In this document: positions 55,105 through 64,000 of the stretch, in pieces
How the letters are laid out: every line of letters starts with the position of its first letter
Position numbering within the stretch: the stretch's first letter is position 1
Assembly: GCF_029784135.1 (NCBI RefSeq)
Contig: NC_073746.1
Coordinates: 223,771,882-223,835,881 of the forward strand
Direction of reading: 5' to 3'
From: Toxorhynchites rutilus septentrionalis
Lineage: Eukaryota > Arthropoda > Insecta > Diptera > Culicidae
DNA length: 64,000 nucleotides
The notes under the pieces: model-generated
What the model was told of the DNA's origin: nothing
The model's database searches: none
Seen by the model: only the letters and a program-made list of their open reading frames with translations
Translations under genes and position numbers: made by a program

Positions 55105-57325
55105 TCGGATCCGGTTAGATCTTTTAGTTTTGTTGGAAGAGTAAATTTCGGAATTCTCCTGAGCGAATTCACCTTTGTTCGAGATGGAAAATGCTAAAAG
55201 CTGAAAGCATTTATTCAGCCGACTACCATTAATTACAATGATTACTTACATCTAGTTTAACCTCCAATTTTTCTCCTATCCAACAAATGTGTAATTGTAA
55301 ATGTTCCTAGAACGACTTCAAGAAATTGTTACGAAACTATAAACTTCAAAAATTGCGCATAAATATAATATAAACTAGAAACTGGTGTACCTTGTGTTCA
55401 ATTTGGTTTATGAATGATGGCCGATCAGATCCTATCTATCTCGCCAGCAACGGTATCGTTGGGGTCAACTGTGGCAACGAGGGGTCTAACGAATGTGCTC
55501 GTAATCGTCGCAACATGTATCTTAATGTTGTTTTGTTCAAATGTAAGAATTTTCACATGTGGAAAGAAACCAATCTGTCCCTCTTTACAAAAATATGTAC
55601 TCTGTACCGTACATAATCTGTACCAAAAATAACGAAAAAATCTGTACCGCTTCAGATAAATCTGTACCTGCACTGGTCACGGTATTGATCATATCGTATG
55701 CTCTGGTTTGCTCTGAATTTCCAAATGACAGGTTCACTCCACCATAAATATTTCCACAACAAGGAAATTGCCACCCGATTTTCCGATGAATCATGTTCTG
55801 GCTAATCACAATCTGGGTGATATTTCTTGATTCTGTGAAATGTTAGTTTAAAATTAAAACTATCTTGAAAAAAATGTAAGAATGTAGAGTAAATTCGTAT
55901 AGAAAAAAAAACATTTTAAAGTGATAAATCTGTGAGCATATACTAAAACAAACATTAGAAATGATTTTAAAATCCATTTCTTCTCCGTCACATAAATTTC
56001 CCGTCACACATGTCTACATATAAATGCGGAATGACGTTCATCGCATTCCCATCAACTCGCACTGTACTGATTTACGATTACATTTTTCGTCATCAAGGGT
56101 CGATTTCCCTATCGTTGCGAAGTAACGGCTCATATATCATCTGAAACACAAAGCTGGATTTGGACTATATTAGATTAGTGCTCCACATTCCAGTGGAAGC
56201 AAATGATGGATTGGGCCAACGTGAGGTGATCTATCATGTTTTTGGGGGATTACAGAGTAAATGCTTTGTTTGATTTCTCCTCCGCATTTTATAACTTTGA
56301 TATTGGCGCGTGAGAGGGATAGCCATAGGCGTTATTTAGATCGATTGGAATCCTCAATCCTCAATCGCTGTTGTTTTGATCTTGGCCTTCCTCGGAATAT
56401 TTGCCTCCATTTTCGATTACGTGTGAGATGTATATATGAAAAAATTTAATCATGGGTAAGGAATCCCTTTTTTCATGATACATGAACCCAATTAGGATTA
56501 TTTTCCAAATTATTTTCCTGGAAAGTCATAACAGATATCTTTGATTGCGAATGTTTTTTTTTGCATGTGAATATGAATGCACATCGCAACAATATTAAAT
56601 ATAATTAGTAGGAGCTCATGTTACACGATATGTATATCTTCATGTCAAGACAAGTTGCCGAATATGATGTGGATTGAAAGCTGAACCCTTGTCAAAATAC
56701 TAAAAGTTCTGCTGTTATCATTAGTCGAAATATGATTCTCAGTGTTCTTCGTCATTTCCGCCCACTCGCGACATCAATGTACAAAAGAAGTTGTTTCCTA
56801 AATTTCTCTTTATAATGAAATTAAAGTTGCTCGATGAAAGGACTACTTATCTTTTGATTCAATCACACCATCAACCCATTTCGCTCCGCCTCATAATTAG
56901 TGAAGTGTGTATCGGCTATGGTATGTTACGCCGATTGGAGAAGATGATAATTCGATTTTACTATGTCTGAAAAATGGCTTCAGTGCGGTAGGACATCCGT
57001 GATTTAACCTCAACTAGAAAAGATCCTTTTCTGCATGAACAGCTACTTATAACAACCAATTTTGAATATTGGAAATAAACATACAGTTAACTTGCTATGG
57101 TTATATTTTTATGTTTGAATAATTTAAAATTTCAATCTTTAAATTAATTTTAATTTTGTTTGATGATATGTAGGAATTTGTTCTTCACATTTGACATTGA
57201 ACATGATTCCTTCAAGCAACAACTAAATTCTACATATTTAATGTTCGTCTCCGGAAGCAGTACCAATGGAACATTTGTCATTAGTCCTTCTTGTTCCCGC
57301 TCTCTACGCAACAATTGTGTTAACT
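55105..57325 (-). other. Rest of intron 2; a small TCTGTACC repeat cluster
   Basis: TCTGTACC recurs at about 55,600, 55,617, 55,640 and 55,662. No gene is recognised. A BEL 5' LTR would be expected here, but with no 3' copy to compare I cannot define one. Confidence 0.35.
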
Positions 57326-57329
57326 TTAC

Positions 57330-57523
57330 CTGTAATATATGGCTCTGTATACACTTGCTCCGCGCTTTGTCGAGCAGAACAGTCTCGTTGATGTTCGGTT
57401 CCACCAGGGAGAATGTCATATTCCCCAGGACGAAAGGCATGTCCGCCATCAAAGTCGTCGATTCGGAGAAATACCGACTATCCGTACCGCCGGTGAAGGA
57501 GCATAGCAGTGAGGAATTTTCTT
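57330..57523 (-). CDS. EVA-1-like receptor, exon 2: middle of Gal_Lectin domain 1
   Basis: Acceptor TTTTCTTAG at 57,524; donor CAG|GTAAAG at 57,329. It starts with two bases of a split codon and ends in phase 0. Residues 41-104: ENSSLLCSFTGGTDSRYFSE, DMPFVLGNMTFSLVEPNINE, DKARSKCIQSHILQ. Three N-glycosylation sequons (NSS, NMT, NET) fit an extracellular location. This exon makes domain 1 longer (about 135 residues) than a usual Gal_Lectin domain and is the least conserved-looking part. Sequence after the donor stays open to 57,150 but is intronic. Confidence 0.8.
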
Positions 57524-57693
57524 CTAAGAAAACGAAACATAACGTAATAACGATATGAGATAGGTTAATCCTTTGTGGAACGGATATGGGAGGAAGCTGT
57601 CGGACGACGGCACACACGGTGGGTGTTCGATGGGAGAATTTAATAAATGAAATTCCAAGATACAAGTTTATTGCGGAAACACTTGATGCTTAC

Positions 57694-57813
57694 CTCTTTT
57701 TCCATACTGCACAAGCTCCACGCTTACGCTGGTTCCTTCGGGACAGGATAAAGTCAAAAACTGGTCTTCGCAACTCATTTGCCGGAATGCACGTAATGTG
57801 CTCGATAGAAGAC
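57694..57813 (-). CDS. EVA-1-like receptor, exon 1 of those seen: start of Gal_Lectin domain 1
   Basis: Acceptor ATCTTTAG at 57,814; donor AGAG|GTAAGC at 57,693. Codons are split at both ends. Residues 1-39 read LLSSTLRAFRQMSCEDQFLT and LSCPEGTSVSVELVQYGKR: CE-x3-L-x-CP-x-GT and the VQYG motif of Gal_Lectin domains. The exon must be preceded by one encoding the signal peptide. I did not find it within the remaining 6 kb upstream, so it may lie outside the window. By family, EVA-1/EVA1C proteins are surface co-receptors in axon guidance (SLT/Slit in C. elegans); the role here is inferred from architecture. Confidence 0.85.
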
Positions 57814-57814
57814 C

Positions 57815-59815
57815 TAAAGATAAACAAACATAAATTTTATGAGCATACATAAAACGGAAACTTTTCTAATATTCAACAAGGTTGGACTTTACAAAATTCC
57901 AGCCATTGTTTGTTTTAACAAGAATAACCATTAAACCATTCAAATTGCATAAGTCAAAGTCAACATATCATCATGTTACACATGATGTTACACGTCAACA
58001 TAAATCATCGAGATTTCCGTGCGCCGTACCGACGCCTACTATAATTGATGAATGCTTGCTGGTCCCTGAAGTTTTGTTTAATGTCATCGATATGACTGTC
58101 GCGGTGAACTTGGCAACTTGCTATATTATCCACACATCCCACGCTGTGTTCGTTTTTTATCGCGCACATTAGAGCGGAAGCTGTGACCTGTTTTTTTCTT
58201 CTCTACTCTATTTCATTGCTTCCAGTATGATGGTGTGGACGTTGGCTCAGTTCCAATACATCAACAAGATAAATTACTACTTCACATAATGACATAGCGG
58301 ATGGTTCTGCTCAGTCGATAAACTAGTAAAGAATATCTGAGAAAATCGTAAATAGGGATAGCTTTTTGCCTGTGTAGGGCTGGGTTTATTTACTTCATGC
58401 TTATGCTTCTAGTAATTTAATCGCCAATATAAGTTTATGGTATTGACATCTCAAAGTCATCAGTGCACAATCATTCTGGAATTTCATATCAGAATTAATG
58501 GTTTGCACATATTTCCTTAAATTAATAAGTATGAGGGAAGGATGGTCCTAAAATACAAAATTAAGTGTGCAAGATAAATCACCATTTAAACAAAGAGTAA
58601 GTGTTGTGACATTACTTCTTTGTCACTACTGAAACATCGACGGGTAGCGCCATTCCTGTAATCCATGGGTCCATTGTAGGATAACTATATGAGAATTATT
58701 GAACTGAAGTAGAAATATTCAATTTTTCATCTTCAGAATACATGTGAACGTTTTCCATTTCCATTTGACCTAAACATCTTCTTCTATCCAGGTTCTTCCA
58801 CTCGCAAACGCTGTACTGATATTTGTCATAACTTCCGAAAATATTGGATGTCCGGCAACCGCGTGGAATATTCATTTCTGTATCTCTTTTTCTGAATAAT
58901 TCTGTTACAGTTCGCTCCATTCATCTATTTATTCAGCTATTTATAAAAACTTTATTAGCCCCACTCGATAATAGGTCAGTCAACAATTTCTAACTTCGGG
59001 CGCTATGCAACAAATGCTGCCGCCAGCAAACGTTTAGTTACCAGGCCGACAGAAAAACCGAAAACTATAATAGCATCAAAAATTTCAACGAGCACCAAGT
59101 CGCAATGTTTCGGTACAATACTAAAGCAAAAAAAAATAGCACCCCACATCGGTTCACATAAACTTCATAACAGAAACTTCGCAGAAGGTAGAATGATAAA
59201 CCGACTGGTAAAAAGTTGAACTCGTGCACATTGGAACCAGACAACTCATTATACGCTCTTTGGAATTCTCCACGGCATGAAGGGAAACAGAGAAGGAGGA
59301 ACGAAACACAGATGTATATACCTACATAAATTACCGTAATATGCATAAAAATATAACTCCGATTGAAGTGAACGAATGATCAAAACAATCGAGGTTTCGG
59401 TATTCTTTCATACGTCACCAGATAATATTGCTATATCATTATTAATAACTGTCGCGAAGATACATACTGAGGGGAATTTTTCTAAGCGCATATTTCAGGA
59501 ATGAGTGATGTATTTCAGTATGAGCTTGGAATATTCGAAATCTTTCTTGCGGCCATCTTCAATTCCGAAGAAACTTTGCACACGTTTACAATATAGGATT
59601 TTTAAATAATTGTCACTAGTGGAAAAAGGATTCTGAATGTTTTTTTTCAATAAATGTGTCTATTTTAGAACCAACTTCAAAGAACAATTTGCTGATACAT
59701 AATCGTTGATGTTATTTGACTCAAGTGGTTTAAAAGATAGACATCGGTCTATCAAAATCATTCATCAGGTAAGTATTGAATTAGAATATGCTTTATTCAA
59801 TATGTCATAGATACA
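57815..59815. other. Upstream intron of the host gene; no exon recognised
   Basis: Two minus-strand frames (58,920-58,696 and 59,346-59,065) were examined as possible upstream exons. Neither has a suitable phase-1 donor or recognisable domain. Confidence 0.35.
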
Positions 59816-59816
59816 C

Positions 59817-59985
59817 ATCAGAGTGTCAATGGTAATGGCCAACTAGAAAAAGTCAATTTTTGATCAAAACTTTTTTTTTTGAGATAACAGTAAATCTCGA
59901 CGTTTCATGCGATTCTAAGACATTTGGCATATTTTTTTTTTTGAAAACTTGGGCGATTTTTCGGTTTTTAAAAAGTTATTTTTTT
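59817..59985. repeat. Fragment of the fold-back repeat family at 15 kb
   Basis: Shares 'agagtgtcaatggtaatgg', 'gataacagtaaatctcgacgtttcatgcgatt' and 'aagacatttggcat' with 15,150-15,330. Confidence 0.6.
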
Positions 59986-60170
59986 ATGGAAATCATCACG
60001 AAGATCACATTTTCCCATACATTAAAACCATAAGCCTCAAAACTGTAAGTGTAAATATAAGTAAATATAAGTTCAGTTCAATAAATTGACAATGAAAACT
60101 GACCCTTACATGAAATGTCTATTGGTATGAAACCATTTTGATAAGTTAACAAAAGTAGTTAGGTAGTTTA

Positions 60171-60296
60171 GGCGTCGTGCTCAAACTACGTAACGCGAAA
60201 GGGAGGGGGAGGGGTTCAAGGTCTCGTAACTCACTGTGTATTAGTGATAAGAAATTGCGTTACGTAGAGGGATAGGGGGTCCAAAATCATGACGCC
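60171..60296. mobile_element. 126-bp MITE with TTA target duplication
   Basis: Ends GGCGTCGTG and CATGACGCC are inverted repeats. TTA flanks both sides (60,168-60,170 and 60,297-60,299). Inner inverted segments 'tacgtaacgc' and 'gcgttacgta' form a hairpin. A 3-bp TTA site points to the PIF/Harbinger group. Confidence 0.7.
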
Positions 60297-60351
60297 TTAC
60301 ATTGCAGATTAGAGGTTGCTGATCATAGCGAGCGTCAGTTCTAAACCCTAA

Positions 60352-60678
60352 GGCGGCTCGCACACCGGAGCAATAAGCAACTAGCAACTGTCAACATGCA
60401 ATAAGCAATATTATCGCCAATGGATTTTCCCATTTAATCTTTGTTGATCTCGCACACCGACGCAATACGATATCGCTGTCGCCTTTACAGAGCAACACAT
60501 ATCGCTAGCAACACGGCGTGTCGGTTGAAGAGCAACTTATCGTCCATATTTTGAAAAATTTGCATAATGTCAGGGGTTTTTATTGCTCTGGTATGCGAAG
60601 AACAACAAAATATGTTGCCTGTTGCATATTGCGTATTGCAGTTTGCTAGTTTCTTATTGCTCCGGTGTGCGAGCCGCC
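60352..60678. mobile_element. 327-bp MITE with about 36-bp inverted repeats
   Basis: GGCGGCTCGCACACCGGAGC... on the left matches the reverse complement of the right end over about 36 bp with one mismatch. The interior is non-coding, with 'gcaataagcaa' motifs. Confidence 0.85.
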
Positions 60679-60681
60679 TAT

Positions 60682-61198
60682 GAGTCCTCGCACACTGCAG
60701 ACTTTTTTCAGCCGATAGTTTGGTCGGGTTGGGTTGCTAGTGCGCACACCGAGCCAACCAAACAGTCGGGTTGGTCAAGAGTGCGCACACTAGCCAACTG
60801 TTGGCCGAATATTCTCGAAATAAAGTATTTAATTTGTGTTTGATAACGGAAAAGAGAACGGCGAAAGAAAATAAAAAAAAAAATAGAGAGCATTGGGCGC
60901 ATCCCACTCTCAGTGATTCGCACGGCACGTATGTCGGATGCCAAAATTGAGAGCGAATTGAAATATCGGCCGATAAAGAATCGTCGTGTGTGCGTAGATC
61001 GATGCATGTCTGTACTGATTAAACGGACGGGCGATAGTTGAGCGACAGAATAGTTTGAATGCAATCGGGAAGCCTATCAAACTTTTCTATCGGCCTGTAC
61101 TGAACCGGTGTAGTGTGCGCATATGCATATCGCTCCATACTGATTAAGTTGTCCGACCAATCTATCGGACGACAAAAGTCTGTAGTCTGCGGGGGCTC
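60682..61198. mobile_element. 517-bp MITE with imperfect inverted repeats
   Basis: Left GAGTCCTCGCACACTGCAGA and right (reverse complement) GAGCCCCCGCAGACTACAGA continue to 'CCGATAG' with mismatches and small gaps. Internal 'gtgcgcac' palindromes are present. Confidence 0.65.
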
Positions 61199-61498
61199 TA
61201 AATGGTTTGGCCCTCTTAGGTTTTAGAACTGACGTTCGGTATTATGTTCTTTGTAAATGTGAATTTAGAAATGTGTGCATATCAAATGGGTGGGCGACCA
61301 GATGACCACGGTCGACACTTTGGCCACTCCTAGTATATTTCAACTGTGTAGGAACTAATTGTATGGAATTGGGGAGTTTTTTTTTAAATAATACTCTGGA
61401 AAAATATAAAAAAATTAAAAATACATTCAAACCTTAGATAACAAGATAACCATTCACTTTTCTTTATTTCTGGTCTGCGAAATATTAAAGCGATTATG

Positions 61499-62374
61499 TT
61501 TATATCTTCACAAACTTGTGAAAATCTGTGGTAGTATTTATTTATTTTTGAATATATTTATTAAGATGAAAATATATAGAGGGTTTGGACCTCTGGGAGA
61601 AGAGATAGTAAAATCACTCTCACTCCTGCGGGTTCACCCCTATTCCCATTAACAGTAGAATAACAATTCATAAAAATAACTCTTTCATACAGCTACTGAT
61701 GTGACAATAATCGGAAGGCCGGAGTGCACTTATAATATTCCACATATAATATTACTTATAACTAATTTTACTAACCAATTACTTTTTTAGATACAATTTT
61801 CATTAAGTATTATTAATAGTATTAACTAATCATAGTAATAGTAATAGTAATAGTAATAGTAATAGTAATAGTAATAGTAATAGTAATAGTAATAGTAATA
61901 GTAATAGTAATAGTAATAGTAATAGTAATAGTAATAGTAATAGTAATAGTAATAGTAATAGTAATAGTAATAGTAATAGTAACAATAATAGTGATAATAA
62001 TAATGAAGTAATTTCTTCACTAAGTACTACTAAGTTATTAATAATAACAAGCTACGCCAATAGCACTGACTGAGTGTATCCTATGGCTTACCTTCCCTAC
62101 TAAAACATATCCTAAATTCCGGAGGTATTTATGAGAGGTCGTAGAGTTCTATGCATCTCTTTTAAGTAAATATCGAACTAACATTCCTTCCCTTTCCTTA
62201 GCAGTTGCAAGGACGTGGCCAGGACAACTCTTAACTGTTGGAGAAATCCTGCCTTCATCTAAGAGATATTACCAATCGTCAGTAACGGATGAAGGCGAGT
62301 TTTTGACGTAACAGTTCTGGATTCGTACCACCTACGATATTGTGCAATTTGCTCAATGCTTATGCTAATGCTAA
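61499..62374 (+). mobile_element. 876-bp non-coding retroposon with 23-bp target duplication
   Basis: 61,476-61,498 is repeated exactly at 62,375-62,397. The insert ends in a GCTTATGCTAATGCTAAT microsatellite-like tail and contains a long AGTAAT array. It has no ORF. A long target duplication plus a microsatellite tail indicates LINE-driven insertion, probably of a 5'-truncated LINE or a SINE. Confidence 0.75.
61832..61981. repeat. (AGTAAT)n microsatellite, about 150 bp
   Basis: About 25 nearly perfect 6-bp units inside the retroposon. On the minus strand it reads as a poly-Tyr frame, which is an artefact. Confidence 0.95.
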
Positions 62375-62399
62375 TGCGAAATATTAAAGCGATTATGAA

Positions 62400-63920
62400 A
62401 TAATATGTAGATATTCATGATGGGGAAAACTTCGAATAAATTAATGAAAAAATAACAATTTTGTTAACAGTTGAAAATTTGTAAGAAACAATGTATTTCG
62501 ATTATAAAATTCTTATATTTATTTTCGTTTTTTAAAAATAAAAATCGGTTCACTTTTGTAGAAGTTATTAAAATGTGTTACAAGGGCGTTTAATTCGAAT
62601 GACTCTGTATATACGTAACATAACGAAGATAAAGAATTCTCGTGATTTTCCACCGTACATTTTCCCCCGGCGCGAGTTAAACATACGGTAGAATAAATTT
62701 TTACGCACGATGAAATACAAAATGTATTTTTAGTTTATTATATTTTCCGGTTTCAATCTATCGAAAATACAAGAGTACTATCGAGAATGTTGATTGCCCA
62801 AAAATGTCTGCTACTGTCGCGAGTATAAATATATAATAGAATAAAGAACAATTCCACACCACATCGACCGAAAAATAGTCAATTTTGACTCCGATGTTTT
62901 TGAAACTTTGTACATATGATGGCAACTACCTGAATCATTATTTTCATTGGCAGATGAAAAAATTTAGAAAAGGACTGATTTTTATAAGGGTTTTAAAAGA
63001 AACAATGTCCTTTTCGCGATAAAATTTAACTCGAAATCCATATTTCTGATTGAAATATAATAAACAGCAAAGCTGTTCAAAAATCAACTCATCTTAGGAG
63101 TTGGCAGCACCATCTCAGATTGCAGTGGTAAGACATTGGACATTTAAGTAACTTTGCATGCTTAAAATCTCCACTTTTTGGAAAGGACCAAAGTTATTTT
63201 CTCTTCTCTTTATAAAAATTTATAACTTAAAAACTATAGAACCTACTAGATTTTTATCAATTATATAAAATGTAGCAACTTGCCTCAATTTTCATAAAAA
63301 ATGACAAAAAATTCAAGAAAACTACACTGACAAAAAAATATTTTAAAAATTGAAATTTATTTTCACAAAAACTTTTTTTTTTAATTCTCAAAAAAATATT
63401 TGAATAGCCATTAAGTCACTCGTACATCATATATGGGGCACATTCACAGGGAAAAAGTTTTTCTAGCAACAACTTTTTTCATGTTTTCTTTGAAAAAAGT
63501 ATAACTATTCCTAGTTTTGTTTAATGTCAAGATAGCAATGTAGTATATTCGGAAGGTTTTAGATCCTTATAAAATATGGAGTTTTGCCAAAGACGTCAAC
63601 TTTCTATCTTTCATAATTTCTGGGATATACGGTATTTTTCTATGAAGACTCCTGAAAACGTCTAGTTTTACCCGTAACACATTTGTGTGTAAATTCTCGC
63701 ATTTGATATGTTTTTAACATATTTCTAAATAGAAATAAGTTTGCAAAACCTATCAATCGCAATAATGTACAAACAAAAATGTTACGGGTAAAACATTAGT
63801 AGTAATTTTCAAAGAAAAAGTTGTGGCTAGAAGAAAAAAAATCTGTTACCATGCTTTTTTCGATGTATGGATGACTTGCTGATAATTGTATGAGATATTC
63901 ATATATTTTTTCTCAGTATT
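62400..63920. other. No gene recognised; short inverted repeat at 63.67-63.80 kb
   Basis: AT-rich sequence. GTTTTACCCGTAACA at about 63,664 is inverted at about 63,781 (TGTTACGGGTAAAAC). Confidence 0.35.
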
Positions 63921-64000
63921 AACCCTCTACCGCTCAAGTTTTTTATGTGTCTAGAAAAACTTACTCCACTTTTATCTCGAATTTCCGACTTTCAACATAA
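63921..64000. mobile_element. Left end of a MITE cut by the window edge
   Basis: TTAACCCTCTACCGCTCAA matches the terminus of the MITE at 34,201-34,451. The 'ctccacttttatctcgaatttccga' block is the inverse of 34,384-34,408. Confidence 0.6.

Larger units (their letters stand above)
60333..61234. mobile_element. Outer element with 20-bp inverted ends enclosing two MITEs
   Basis: CGTCAGTTCTAAACCCTAAG at 60,333-60,352 matches the reverse complement of 61,215-61,234 with one mismatch. Nearly the whole interior is made of the two MITEs listed next. Confidence 0.6.

Noticed and set aside
58696..58920. 74-codon minus frame as a possible upstream host exon
   Set aside because: No signal peptide, no domain and no phase-1 donor joining it to exon 57,813-57,694.
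59065..59346. Minus frame with a signal-peptide-like start (ICVSFLLLCFPSCRG)
   Set aside because: Attractive as exon 1 of the receptor, but no acceptable donor in the required phase follows the hydrophobic part.
61826..62020. Poly-tyrosine minus-strand frame
   Set aside because: It is a translation of the AGTAAT microsatellite.

Overview
The window looks like euchromatic mosquito DNA, most likely Aedes aegypti or a close relative. It is AT-rich, has very long introns, and is crowded with nested transposons of types known from Aedes: a BEL/Pao element whose gag carries a PHD finger, a DD37E Tc1/mariner element, RNase H-bearing I-group LINEs, tRNA-derived SINEs and many MITEs. No bacterial or viral gene organisation is present. 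The species is an inference; no search was possible.

Host gene. One host gene is recognisable, on the minus strand. Seven exons between 57,813 and 48,944 have matching splice sites and an unbroken reading frame. They encode two Gal_Lectin (SUEL-type) domains, an acidic stalk, one transmembrane helix and the start of a cytoplasmic tail, the architecture of EVA-1/EVA1C-type receptors. A possible last exon with compatible phase and a stop lies at 1,383-967. If it belongs to the gene, nearly all of 1.4-48.9 kb is one 47.6 kb intron. The 7.1 kb intron between exons 2 and 3 holds a broken BEL/Pao element that itself carries a SINE. The signal-peptide exon was not found.

Layout. 1.9-4.6 kb: a LINE tail and a CR1/L2-like LINE. 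5.4-7.8 kb: Helitron-like repeats and a decayed mariner-like element. 8-12.5 kb: MITEs, a SINE relic and a 68-bp LINE tail. 12.5-14.9 kb: 5'-truncated I-type LINE. 15-18 kb: fold-back repeat, tandem MITEs and two SINEs. 19.8-21.5 kb: transposase relics and a 495-bp SINE. 21.9-28.2 kb: I-type LINE interrupted by a nearly intact DD37E element. 28.7-39.6 kb: mosaic repeat family with a GACGTAG..CTACGTC palindrome, two histone H2A pseudogenes and a perfect 325-bp tandem duplication. 40.3-47.9 kb: second RNase H LINE interrupted by a hAT-like element. 48.9-57.8 kb: host exons. 58-64 kb: MITEs and a retroposon with 23-bp target duplications.

How the parts interact. The clearest connecting signal is a short 3'-terminal hairpin (GGCTC...GAGCC followed by an A/T-rich tail). 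It ends two LINEs, two very short retrotransposed tails with target-site duplications, and one tRNA-headed SINE. This suggests that a LINE machinery recognises the hairpin and that a SINE shares it. No transposon gene in the window appears intact; almost all carry stops, frameshifts, deletions or insertions.
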